Below, piece after piece: positions 7,365-14,494 of a DNA stretch of 16,588 bases. Under the pieces are notes generated by a model. That model did not search any database. It was not told the DNA's origin and saw nothing but the letters and a program-made list of their open reading frames with translations. Position 1 is the stretch's first letter. Each line of letters begins with the position of its first letter. The stretch lies in assembly GCA_026398715.1 (NCBI GenBank), contig JAPLSI010000174.1, forward strand, positions 1-16,588, read 5' to 3'. The DNA is from Gammaproteobacteria bacterium (GTDB lineage: Bacteria; Pseudomonadota; Gammaproteobacteria; Xanthomonadales; Xanthomonadaceae). The translations under genes were made by a program, and so were the position numbers.

Positions 7365-7383
7365 GGACCAAGCCCGGGCTCCG

Positions 7384-8313
7384 ATGATCGAAGCAAGCGC
7401 CCTGCGAAAACGTTATGGAAGACTGGTGGCCGTCGACGGCATCAGCTTCAAGGCCGAACCCGGCGAAGTACTCGGCTTCCTCGGTCCCAACGGGGCCGGC
7501 AAATCCACCACGATGAAACTGATCGCCGGCTTCCTGGTGCCGAGCGAGGGCAGCGCGCGCGTCTGCGGACACGATGTGCAAGCCGATCCGATGGCGGCGC
7601 GGCGTGCGTTGGGCTACCTGCCCGAGGGCGCGCCTTCCTATGGCGAGATGACCCCGCGATCGCTGCTGTCCTTCATTGCCGACCTGCGCGGCCTGCGCGG
7701 CGCGCACCGACGGCAGCGGCTGGACTTCGTCATCACGCGGCTTGCGCTCGAGTCGGTGCTCGGACAATCGGTGGAGACCCTGTCCAAGGGCTTCCGGCGC
7801 CGGCTGGGGCTGGCGATGGCCATCGTGCACGATCCGGCGGCGCTGATCCTGGACGAGCCGACCGACGGGCTCGACCCGAACCAGAAGCACGAGGTGCGCG
7901 GACTGATCGCCGAACTGGCGAAGGAACGCACGCTGCTGGTGTCCACCCATATCCTCGAGGAAGTGGAGTCGGTCTGCACCCGCGCCATCATCATCGCGCG
8001 CGGCAGGATACTCGCCGACGACACGCCGTCTGGATTGCTGGCGCGGTCGCGGTACCACAACGCAGTGTCCCTGCAGCCCGCGGACAGCATCGCGGCGCGC
8101 GCGGCCCTGGACGGCATGCCCGGCGTGAGTGGCTTCGAACTCGATGAGCGCCTGTCGCGCCTTTACGTATTTCCCCAAGGCCGCAGCCTGTCGCAGGACG
8201 CGGTGGCCGAACGCCTGCGCCAGCGCGCCGTCGCCTTCAGCGGCCTGCGTCCCGAGCACGGTCGCCTGGACGAAGTCTTTCGCCGCATCACCGCGGAAGG
8301 GGGCGAGCGATGA
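7384..8313 (+). CDS. Gld-type ABC transporter ATP-binding protein (GldA-like)
   Basis: This cytoplasmic ATPase powers the ABC-2 exporter encoded by the next gene. The 309-residue product has Walker A GPNGAGKST (34-42) and signature LSKGFRRRLGLA (133-144), the non-canonical LSKG form typical of GldA and related ABC-2 exporters. Walker B is LILDEPTDGLDP (154-165) and the switch is His189 (STHILEEVE). A C-terminal region of about 85 residues beyond the nucleotide-binding domain is usual in this subfamily. The ATG at 7384 gives the family N-terminus, but no clear Shine-Dalgarno precedes it. A TTG at 7363 is in frame but has no better site. It is the first gene of a six-gene coupled run, starting only 20 bases after a terminator. 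Confidence 0.93.
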   Translation: MIEASALRKRYGRLVAVDGISFKAEPGEVLGFLGPNGAGKSTTMKLIAGFLVPSEGSARVCGHDVQADPMAARRALGYLPEGAPSYGEMTPRSLLSFIADLRGLRGAHRRQRLDFVITRLALESVLGQSVETLSKGFRRRLGLAMAIVHDPAALILDEPTDGLDPNQKHEVRGLIAELAKERTLLVSTHILEEVESVCTRAIIIARGRILADDTPSGLLARSRYHNAVSLQPADSIAARAALDGMPGVSGFELDERLSRLYVFPQGRSLSQDAVAERLRQRAVAFSGLRPEHGRLDEVFRRITAEGGER

Positions 8314-9044
8314 GGCAGGCCTTCTCCATCTTCAGGCGGGAATTCGCCAGCTATTTCGCAACGCCACTGGCGGCGGTGTTCATCGTCATCTTCCTGTTGC
8401 TGTCCGGCGCGTTCACGTTCTTCCTCGGTAACTTCTTCGAGACCGGGCAGGCCGACCTGCAGGTCTTCTTCCGCTTCCATCCCTGGTTGTACCTGCTGCT
8501 GGTGCCGCCGGTGGCGATGGGCCTGTGGGCGGAAGAGCGCAAGACCGGCACCATCGAACTGTTGCTGACCCAACCGGTCACGCTGTGGCAGGCGGTGCTG
8601 GGGAAATTCCTCGCCGCCTGGTTGTTCGTGGCGCTGGCGCTGTCGCTGACGTTTCCCTTGTGGATCACGGTCAACTGGCTCGGCGACCCCGACAACGGGG
8701 TGATCGTCGCCAGCTATCTGGGCAGCCTGCTGATGGCAGGCGGTTTCCTGGCGATCGGCAGTTGCCTGTCGGCCTTGTCGCGCAGTTCGGTGGTGGCCTT
8801 CATCCTGATCGTGCTGGTCAGCCTGTTGTTCCTGCTGGCTGGCTTTCCGCTGGTGCTCGGCCCACTGCAGGCGGTGCTTCCGCAGGCCACGGTGGACGCT
8901 GTCAGCAGCCTGAGCTTCCTTACCCATTTCCAGGCCATCACCCGCGGCGTACTCGACCTGCGTGACCTGCTTTATTTCCTGTTGACGATCGCTGCGTGGT
9001 TGTTCGCCACCGTGCTGGTGATCGAGATCAAGAAGGCCGACTGA
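8310..9044 (+). CDS. ABC-2 type permease subunit (GldF-like)
   Basis: This is an inner-membrane permease of 244 residues with about six hydrophobic segments, at roughly 18-38, 56-72, 96-118, 134-158, 164-188 and 218-238. Between the second and third, WAEERKTGTIELLLTQPVTLWQ is the coupling segment typical of ABC-2 permeases, where ERxxGTxELLL is strongly conserved. The start ATGA overlaps the ATPase stop by four bases, so the two subunits are made together. The substrate is not known. The GldF resemblance rests on the coupling segment and on gene order with GldA-like and GldG-like neighbours. Confidence 0.92.
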   Translation: MRQAFSIFRREFASYFATPLAAVFIVIFLLLSGAFTFFLGNFFETGQADLQVFFRFHPWLYLLLVPPVAMGLWAEERKTGTIELLLTQPVTLWQAVLGKFLAAWLFVALALSLTFPLWITVNWLGDPDNGVIVASYLGSLLMAGGFLAIGSCLSALSRSSVVAFILIVLVSLLFLLAGFPLVLGPLQAVLPQATVDAVSSLSFLTHFQAITRGVLDLRDLLYFLLTIAAWLFATVLVIEIKKAD

Positions 9045-10906
9045 TGAAGCGACCCGGACGCCGCACGCTTCTGTTGGCATTGCCGGTGCTGGCGATTGCC
9101 TTCGTGGCGCTGGTCGCACTGTCGAACCTGCTGTTGCGCGGCGCTCGCATCGACCTGACCGAGCATTCCCAATACACGCTGTCGGCCGGCACGCTGCGCA
9201 TCATCGACCGGGTTCCCGAGCCGATCACGCTGGAGTTGTTCTATTCGGAAAAAGCGGCCCAGTCGCAGCCGCAGTTCCGCGTGTTTGCCCAGCGCGTGCG
9301 CGAATTGCTCGAGGAAGTGGCTGCGCGCTCGAACGGAAAGATCAGCCTGCGTGTGATCGATCCCGAGCCGTTCTCGGACGCGGAAGACCGCGCCACTGCG
9401 TTCGGATTGCAGGGTGTGCCGCTGGGCGAGTCGGGCGACAAGTTGTATTTCGGCCTGGTGGCGAGCAACAGCACCGACGGCGAAACGGCGATGCCCTTCA
9501 TCCAGCCGGGCAAGGAAACTTTCCTGGAATACGACATCGCGAAGATGATTTCTTCGCTCAGCGTCGCCAGCAAGCCGGTGCTGGCCGTGCTCAGCGACTT
9601 GCCGATCGGCCCGGGCATCGACCAGCTCAGCGGCCAGCCGACGCCGGGCTGGGTGATGGACCGGCAGCTTTCGGAGTTCTTCGATATTCGTCGATTGCAG
9701 GCCAATCCGACCTCCATCGGCGACGACGTCAGTTTGCTGATGGTGGTGCATCCGAAGGCCTTGCCGTCGGACACCGAATACGCGATAGACCAGTTCGTGT
9801 TGCGCGGCGGCCACCTGCTGGTATTCGTCGACCCGGAGGCGGAGTCGGATCCGGCGGGCAGCTTGTTCGACCCGACCCAGTCTGCACAGTCGCGCAGTTC
9901 CGACATGGCCAATCTTTTCCGTGCCTGGGGCCTGGTGTACGACCCGGGCAAGATCGTCCTGGACGCCCAGAATGCCATGCGCTTCCAGCCCGATCCGAGC
10001 CAGGCGCCGGTGCGACATGTCGGCATCATCGGCCTGAAGAAAGAGTCGATGAACCAGCGCGACGTCATCACCGCGGACCTGGAATCGGTGAACCTGTCGA
10101 GTGCGGGCACGCTTTCGCTGGCCCCCGACGCGACCGCGAAGCTCGAGGCGCTGCTGCAAAGTTCGGCCGTTACCATGCTGTCCACGCCCGAGGCCATCCG
10201 GGCAGCGCAGGGGGACCCGGGCTCGCTGTCGGACAATTTCAAGGCCGATGGCAGTGGTCCGCATGTACTCGCCGGTCGCCTGCGTGGCGTGCTCAAGTCG
10301 GCGTTTCCCGACCGGGCAGGTCCAGGCCACATTGGCGCCAGCGTCAAGCCGGCCAACATCGTGGTCGTCGCCGACACCGACATCCTCAGCGACAAGCTCT
10401 GGGTGCAGGCGCAGGATTTCCTGGGCCAGCAGATCCTCAACCCCTTCGCCAACAACGCCGACTTCGTCTACAACGCGGTGGACAACCTGGTCGGCAACGA
10501 CGACCTGATCGAAGTGCGCACGCGACCGACCTCGGAACGACCTTTCGATCGCATCGATGGCGTCCGTCGTCGCGCCGAAGTGCGCTACCAGGCCAAGGAG
10601 AAGCAACTGCAGCTCGACCTCGAGAACCTCGAGGGCAAGTTGGCCAAGTTGCAGCCGATCACCGCCACCGGCCAGGCGCAGGCGCTAAGTCGCGAACAAC
10701 AGGCGCAGTTGCTCGATTTCCAGCAGCAGAAACTGCGCACGCGCAAGGAACTGCGCGACGTGCAGCACCAGTTGAACGCCGACATCGAGGCCATCGGGGT
10801 GCGGGTGAAGGTATTGAACATCCTGGCCGTGCCGGCACTGGTGTTGCTTGCCGCATTGCTGCTTGCGCTTCGCCGGACGCTGCAGCGGCGTGATGCTTCG
10901 CGCTGA
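9044..10906 (+). CDS. GldG family ABC transporter auxiliary protein
   Basis: This 620-residue protein has one membrane helix at each end (about 8-30 and 594-612). The large central part lies between them, probably outside the inner membrane. The early region (LTEHSQYTLSAGTLRII, then VPEPITLELFYSEK) is the typical start of the GldG/ABC_transp_aux fold. Further conserved pieces are VLSDLPIG and a Rossmann-like FVLRGGHLLVFVDP near 247-260. NPFANNADFVYNAVDNLVGN near 465-484 resembles the GldG FxNAxxFxxNxxDxLxG segment. Residues about 515-589 are a Gln/Glu/Leu-rich coiled coil. The start overlaps the permease stop by one base (TGATG). In flavobacteria GldG works with GldA and GldF in gliding. The role here is unknown. 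Confidence 0.9.
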   Translation: MKRPGRRTLLLALPVLAIAFVALVALSNLLLRGARIDLTEHSQYTLSAGTLRIIDRVPEPITLELFYSEKAAQSQPQFRVFAQRVRELLEEVAARSNGKISLRVIDPEPFSDAEDRATAFGLQGVPLGESGDKLYFGLVASNSTDGETAMPFIQPGKETFLEYDIAKMISSLSVASKPVLAVLSDLPIGPGIDQLSGQPTPGWVMDRQLSEFFDIRRLQANPTSIGDDVSLLMVVHPKALPSDTEYAIDQFVLRGGHLLVFVDPEAESDPAGSLFDPTQSAQSRSSDMANLFRAWGLVYDPGKIVLDAQNAMRFQPDPSQAPVRHVGIIGLKKESMNQRDVITADLESVNLSSAGTLSLAPDATAKLEALLQSSAVTMLSTPEAIRAAQGDPGSLSDNFKADGSGPHVLAGRLRGVLKSAFPDRAGPGHIGASVKPANIVVVADTDILSDKLWVQAQDFLGQQILNPFANNADFVYNAVDNLVGNDDLIEVRTRPTSERPFDRIDGVRRRAEVRYQAKEKQLQLDLENLEGKLAKLQPITATGQAQALSREQQAQLLDFQQQKLRTRKELRDVQHQLNADIEAIGVRVKVLNILAVPALVLLAALLLALRRTLQRRDASR

Positions 10907-11936
10907 TCTCCTGCGACGCGTGGCGCGCGCCCTGCTGCCGATCATCGCCTGCCTGGCGCTGGGCGCCTGCGGTGGCGACCAGGCCAGCACCGAAAAGCCA
11001 AGACTTTTCCCCGGCCTCGACAAGGCCCAGGCCAGCATTGACGCGATCCAACTGCGTGGCGCGGGCAACCGGGCGCTGGTGTCGCTGGAGCGCCGCGACG
11101 GCGTGTGGCGCGTCGCCGAACGAAACCATTGGCCAGCCGACGCAGGTCGCATCAGCCAATACCTGTTCGTGCTCTCGCAGGCGCGCCGGATGGAAGCCAA
11201 GACCGCCGACCCCAAGCTGTACTCGCGCCTCGGCGTGGAGCCTGTCAGCGCAGCCGATGCCAAGGGCGGCGAGCTGGCCTTGTCCGGAAAGGGTGTCCGC
11301 TTCGTGCTGTTGATCGGCAACGAGCATCCGCGCCTGGACGGCTATTACGTTCGCGTGGATGGCGAAGCGGGCACATGGTTGACCGACTTGCCGGTTTACT
11401 TCGATCCCGACCCGCGCGTCTGGCTGGATAAGCGGTTGGTGGATGTTCCGCTTGCGCGCATCGCGCAGGTGCGGATTTCCGGTACGGACGAACGGCCCTT
11501 CTCGATCAGCCATCGCGAAGATCGCTTCCGTCTCGACGACGCGCCGGCGGCCGCCATGCGTGATTCCTACCAAGGCGACGTGGTCGCGAGCGCGCTGGAC
11601 CAACTGCATTTCGAGGACCTGGCCGCCGACGCCGGCGACGTTCCCGCGATTCGCACGCTGGACTATTCGACGGTCGAAGGGTTGCTGGTGCAGGTGCAGG
11701 CTTTTCGTGAAGGCGAGCAGTTATGGGTTCGCATCAGGGCGGCGACGGATCCGGCGACGGCGAAGGCCTGGGCGAACGTGTCAGCCGCCAACGCCGCTTC
11801 CAACGCAACGCTTGACGCGCGCGTCGCTAGCTTCAACCAGTCATTCCAGGGCAGGCGTTTCCTGCTGGCCGAGCCGGTCGCCACCAACCTCATGCTGACC
11901 CACGAGCAGATACTGGCGGGAGCACCCAAGCCATGA
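10893..11936 (+). CDS. DUF4340 domain lipoprotein
   Basis: This 347-residue protein opens with an N-terminal basic region, a hydrophobic stretch and a lipobox LALGAC with Cys26, so it is predicted to be a lipoprotein. Residue +2 is Gly rather than Asp, so there is no classical inner-membrane retention signal. The body shows the repeated DUF4340 pattern: VSLERRDGVWRVAERNHWPAD early, RLGVEPVSAADAKG, and LIGNEHPRLDGYYVRVDG followed by WLTDLPVYFDPDPRVWLDK. A second copy-like block includes DERPFSISHREDRFRLDD. DUF4340 proteins commonly accompany GldG-like ABC systems. The gene overlaps the GldG-like gene by 14 bases in another frame. ATG at 10893 is preferred because it gives a proper lipoprotein signal. 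GTG at 10890 is adjacent. Confidence 0.87.
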   Translation: MLRADLLRRVARALLPIIACLALGACGGDQASTEKPRLFPGLDKAQASIDAIQLRGAGNRALVSLERRDGVWRVAERNHWPADAGRISQYLFVLSQARRMEAKTADPKLYSRLGVEPVSAADAKGGELALSGKGVRFVLLIGNEHPRLDGYYVRVDGEAGTWLTDLPVYFDPDPRVWLDKRLVDVPLARIAQVRISGTDERPFSISHREDRFRLDDAPAAAMRDSYQGDVVASALDQLHFEDLAADAGDVPAIRTLDYSTVEGLLVQVQAFREGEQLWVRIRAATDPATAKAWANVSAANAASNATLDARVASFNQSFQGRRFLLAEPVATNLMLTHEQILAGAPKP

Positions 11937-12283
11937 GGCGGGACTGGATTTCAGCGCTGGCGGCCGTGCTGTGTTCGGCCTCGGTTGCCCTGGCTGCCTA
12001 TGCAAGCCATGCGGCGCTGCCGGGCCAGTCGTCCCGGCTGGGCCTGGCTGCCGCGTTCGCCTTCGGCCATGGGCTCGCCTTGATTGCGATCGCTGGACGT
12101 CGATCGCGCGTCGCCGGCATTTGCAGGATCTTTTTCCTGCTGGGCATCGCCGGATTCAGCGGTGGGCTCTGCTTTGCTGCTTTCGCCCAGTCGCACGCGG
12201 CGACCGCGCCGTTCGGCGGCAGCCTGCTTATCCTGGGCTGGCTGGTCCTGGCCTTCGACCTGTGGCGATCTCCCCGAGGCTGA
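11933..12283 (+). CDS. DUF423 family small membrane protein
   Basis: The 116-residue integral membrane protein has about four hydrophobic segments. The family pattern is visible: AAYASHA near residues 22-28 (matching the GAFGAH segment of YgdD-like proteins), FAFGHGLALIAIA near 42-54, GFSGGLCFAAF near 74-84, and PFGGSLLILGWLVLAF near 93-108. Its function is unknown, as for the whole family. The start overlaps the DUF4340 stop by four bases and the glycosylase begins four bases after its stop, so it sits between two unrelated functions in one transcript. Confidence 0.82.
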   Translation: MRRDWISALAAVLCSASVALAAYASHAALPGQSSRLGLAAAFAFGHGLALIAIAGRRSRVAGICRIFFLLGIAGFSGGLCFAAFAQSHAATAPFGGSLLILGWLVLAFDLWRSPRG

Positions 12284-12287
12284 TTCC

Positions 12288-12983
12288 ATGGCGAAGTTCC
12301 CCCGTGGTTTCGACATCGAACTCGCCGCCGCGCACCTGGGCAAACGCGACCGCAAGCTTGGCCGCTGGATCGAACGCATCGGCCCGTTGGAAACCACGGG
12401 CTGGCGCAAGCCCTTCGATACCGTGGACTCGCTGGCGCGATCGATCCTGTACCAGCAACTCTCCGGCAAGGCCGCAGCGACCATCGTGGGCCGGGTGGAA
12501 GTGGCGACCGGATCGAAGACATTGACGCCCGAAGCGCTGGCGCGAATCGACGACGCCGCCTTGCGCGCCTGTGGCGTATCCGGAAACAAGACTCTGGCCC
12601 TGCGCGACCTGAGCTTGCGTGCCGGTCGCGGCGAGGTGCCTTCGTCGCGTGAACTGCTCGTCCTGCACCACGATGAAATCATCGAACGGCTGACCGCCGT
12701 ACGCGGCATCGGCCGCTGGACGGTGGAGATGATGCTGATGTTCCGGCTCGGCCGTCCCGACATCCTGCCGGTGGATGACCTGGGTGTGCGCAAGGGCGCG
12801 CAGGTGCTCGACAAGCTCGATGAAATGCCCAAGCCGAAGCAATTGGCGGAGCGCGGTGAAACGTGGGGGCCTTACCGCACGCTGGCGGGGCTCTACCTTT
12901 GGCGGATCGCCGATTCGCAGGTGATCGAAAAACCGAAGGCGACCGCGACGCCGGCGAAAAAAACCCGCCGGTCGCAGGACTAG
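12288..12983 (+). CDS. alkA: DNA-3-methyladenine glycosylase II (AlkA/Mag type, HhH-GPD)
   Basis: This base-excision repair enzyme removes alkylated purines. The 231-residue product has the helix-hairpin-helix LTAVRGIGRWTVEMMLMF at 135-152. The catalytic Asp is probably Asp164 in LPVDDLGVRKG, matching AlkA Asp238. SILYQQLSGKAA at 52-63 is the usual IxxQQxS start of the fold, and WGPYRTLAGLYLW is the C-terminal family block. It lacks the N-terminal extra domain and the regulatory Ada fusion of longer AlkA forms, so it is closer to the short yeast-Mag-like class. The start is ATG at 12288 with GAGG nine bases upstream. A Lys-rich tail ends only four bases from the convergent VanY gene. Confidence 0.92.
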   Translation: MAKFPRGFDIELAAAHLGKRDRKLGRWIERIGPLETTGWRKPFDTVDSLARSILYQQLSGKAAATIVGRVEVATGSKTLTPEALARIDDAALRACGVSGNKTLALRDLSLRAGRGEVPSSRELLVLHHDEIIERLTAVRGIGRWTVEMMLMFRLGRPDILPVDDLGVRKGAQVLDKLDEMPKPKQLAERGETWGPYRTLAGLYLWRIADSQVIEKPKATATPAKKTRRSQD

Positions 12984-12987
12984 GCGG

Positions 12988-13767
12988 TCAGTCCGGCGCC
13001 TGGCACCAGTGCCAGGGTTCGTAGACGATGCCGTGCGGATTGTCGCGCGGGTAACTCATGTGGAAGCCGAAGTCCGCCGCATGCCCAGCCAACCAGGCGA
13101 ATGCCGGCGTTGCCTCGAAGCTTTCTTCCGCCGCCGGTTCGCCGGGCGTGCCGATGTCGAGTGCGTCGCCGCCGTGGTGTTCGCTGTAACCGGGCGCGGC
13201 ATTGACGGTGAGGATCTGTTCGACCGTCTGCCCGCGCGCGAGCTTGCGCCGAAAGATTCCCATCTGGTAATCGTGGCTGCGATAGCCCGAGATGGCCTCG
13301 AGCACGATGCCGTCGATCGCGGCAGCCGCGCGCATCGCCCGCCACTGCCGGGCCGCGGTTTCACCGAGCCACAGCGGTCGTGAATAGCGGTCGCGTCCGG
13401 CATAGTCGAGCACCGTGGGTTCGGCGACCAACGACAGGCCCGTGCGCTCGCCGTAGTCGTCAGCCAGTCCCAGCGCATGCAGCCGTTCGCGCAGTCCCGA
13501 CAGGGGGCGAAGATGGCCGGGGCTGGCGTCGGCCTCGGCAAGCGCGGACAAATCCGCGAACAGGCCGCGGGGCAGGGCGCCACGATGCAGTTCGCGCAAC
13601 TTGTCGCCGCGGCGTACCGCCAGGAATCGTCCGTCCGACTTACGTCGCACCAGCCAGTCCGACTGCGCCAGTGCGCGGGCCGTCGAGTTGCCGCGGGCCG
13701 AGGCCAGCGCCGCAGGGATCGCTTCGAGGTGTTCGGCGTTGATCAGTCGCCACTGGGCGGGATGCAT
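12988..13767 (-). CDS. VanY-type (M15) D,D/L,D-carboxypeptidase, apparently without signal peptide
   Basis: This zinc peptidase is of the VanY/LdcB type and trims the peptide stem of peptidoglycan or its fragments. The family blocks are SGYRSHDYQ at 160-168, the zinc motif SEHHGGDALD at 195-204 with ligands His197 and Asp204, and EPWHW at 250-254 with the catalytic Glu250 and zinc ligand His253. The N-terminal 115 residues are not part of the catalytic domain, and I recognise no domain there. No signal peptide or membrane segment is visible, so the protein may act in the cytoplasm on recycled muropeptides. Alternatively it may leave by another route. It is last in the SPFH operon, with nine bases separating it from the PH gene. 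The substrate specificity (D,D or L,D) cannot be told from sequence. Confidence 0.9.
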   Translation of the reverse strand: MHPAQWRLINAEHLEAIPAALASARGNSTARALAQSDWLVRRKSDGRFLAVRRGDKLRELHRGALPRGLFADLSALAEADASPGHLRPLSGLRERLHALGLADDYGERTGLSLVAEPTVLDYAGRDRYSRPLWLGETAARQWRAMRAAAAIDGIVLEAISGYRSHDYQMGIFRRKLARGQTVEQILTVNAAPGYSEHHGGDALDIGTPGEPAAEESFEATPAFAWLAGHAADFGFHMSYPRDNPHGIVYEPWHWCQAPD

Positions 13768-13776
13768 GGGCCAAGC

Positions 13777-14307
13777 TTAGCGCGTCAGTTTCCCCAACGC
13801 ATCGATGAATGCCTCGGGCCGCTGCAGGCTGAGAAGGTAAACGCGCCCGTCCTTGCGTGGCAATTCGACCGTGCGCCGCCAGTCGGTCAGCATTACGTAG
13901 GCGCGACGGGCGTCATGCAGGCGAAACCAGCCGGAGCGAAAACCCGGCAAGCGCGCGCCGGCGATCTTGAAGCCGGGGCGAAGCTTGCGCTGCTCGTCGA
14001 GATTGACGATCCGCGCGTTGCCGAAGTCCAGGTCGCCGAAGGGCACGACGCGCGCCCAGGGCAGGCCGCGGATACGCATGCCGGTCGGCGAAAGGCTGAC
14101 CGAGCGGTGGTACATGGACCACGACAGCAGTCCCGCCATCAACGGCATTATCGCGATGGCCAGCGCGATCATCGGCCATTCCTGTGGAGCTGGCTTCGCC
14201 AGGCCGATCGCGACCAGCGCGCCGACCGGCGCAACCACGCCGATCAGAAGGGGCACCAGGTTCGCCCATTTTTCCGGCGGCACGATGGGGAAATCGAGTT
14301 CACTCAT
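13777..14307 (-). CDS. Membrane protein with bacterial PH-like domain
   Basis: The 176-residue product has two membrane helices (about 17-37 and 44-65). A C-terminal bacterial pleckstrin-homology-like beta domain follows: VSLSPTGMRIRG at 70-81, VVPFGDLD near 87-94, GWFRLHDARRAYVMLTD near 126-142, VELPRKDGRVYLLSLQRPEAF near 146-166. This pattern is common in DUF304/PH-like proteins, where the domain likely faces the cytoplasm. Its start overlaps the end of the ribbon-helix-helix gene by eight bases, so translation of the two is coupled. No enzymatic residues are seen. It may organise proteins at the membrane together with the SPFH protein of the same operon, but that is inference. Confidence 0.82.
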   Translation of the reverse strand: MSELDFPIVPPEKWANLVPLLIGVVAPVGALVAIGLAKPAPQEWPMIALAIAIMPLMAGLLSWSMYHRSVSLSPTGMRIRGLPWARVVPFGDLDFGNARIVNLDEQRKLRPGFKIAGARLPGFRSGWFRLHDARRAYVMLTDWRRTVELPRKDGRVYLLSLQRPEAFIDALGKLTR

Positions 14308-14488
14308 CGTCAGGCTCCAGTGCTATTCCCTTGGCCGGTGCTTTCATCCGGCCGGTGCGGCGCAGCGCGTCGCGCAGCAGGTATTCGATCTGCGCGTTGA
14401 CCGACCGTAACTCATCGTCCGCCCACTGCTGGACAGCGTCCAGCACGTCGGCGTTGATGCGCAGCGGATAGGCTTTTTTCTGGCTCAC
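14300..14488 (-). CDS. Arc-like ribbon-helix-helix DNA-binding protein
   Basis: This is a 62-residue ribbon-helix-helix protein. KAYPLRI at residues 5-11 forms the DNA-contacting strand. NADVLDAVQQWADDELR is helix A. SVNAQIEYLLRDALRR is helix B, and its RSVNAxI stretch is the Arc/Mnt signature. The tail 48-62 is acidic at the end. It would bind DNA as a dimer or tetramer. It starts six bases after the SPFH stop. No toxin gene is next to it, so a toxin-antitoxin role is unlikely. Autoregulation of its own operon, through the inverted repeat upstream of the SPFH gene, is a reasonable inference. Confidence 0.85.
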   Translation of the reverse strand: MSQKKAYPLRINADVLDAVQQWADDELRSVNAQIEYLLRDALRRTGRMKAPAKGIALEPDDE

Positions 14489-14494
14489 GCCGGC

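Noticed and set aside
8972..10606. Minus-strand open frame of about 544 codons antisense to the GldG-like gene
   Set aside because: The GldG-like protein on the plus strand has conserved blocks, terminal helices and start/stop overlaps with its neighbours. The antisense product shows none of these.
14300..14488. Ribbon-helix-helix gene as the antitoxin of a toxin-antitoxin pair
   Set aside because: Neither neighbour is a small toxin: one is an SPFH protein and the other a membrane PH-like protein. An operon regulator is the simpler reading.
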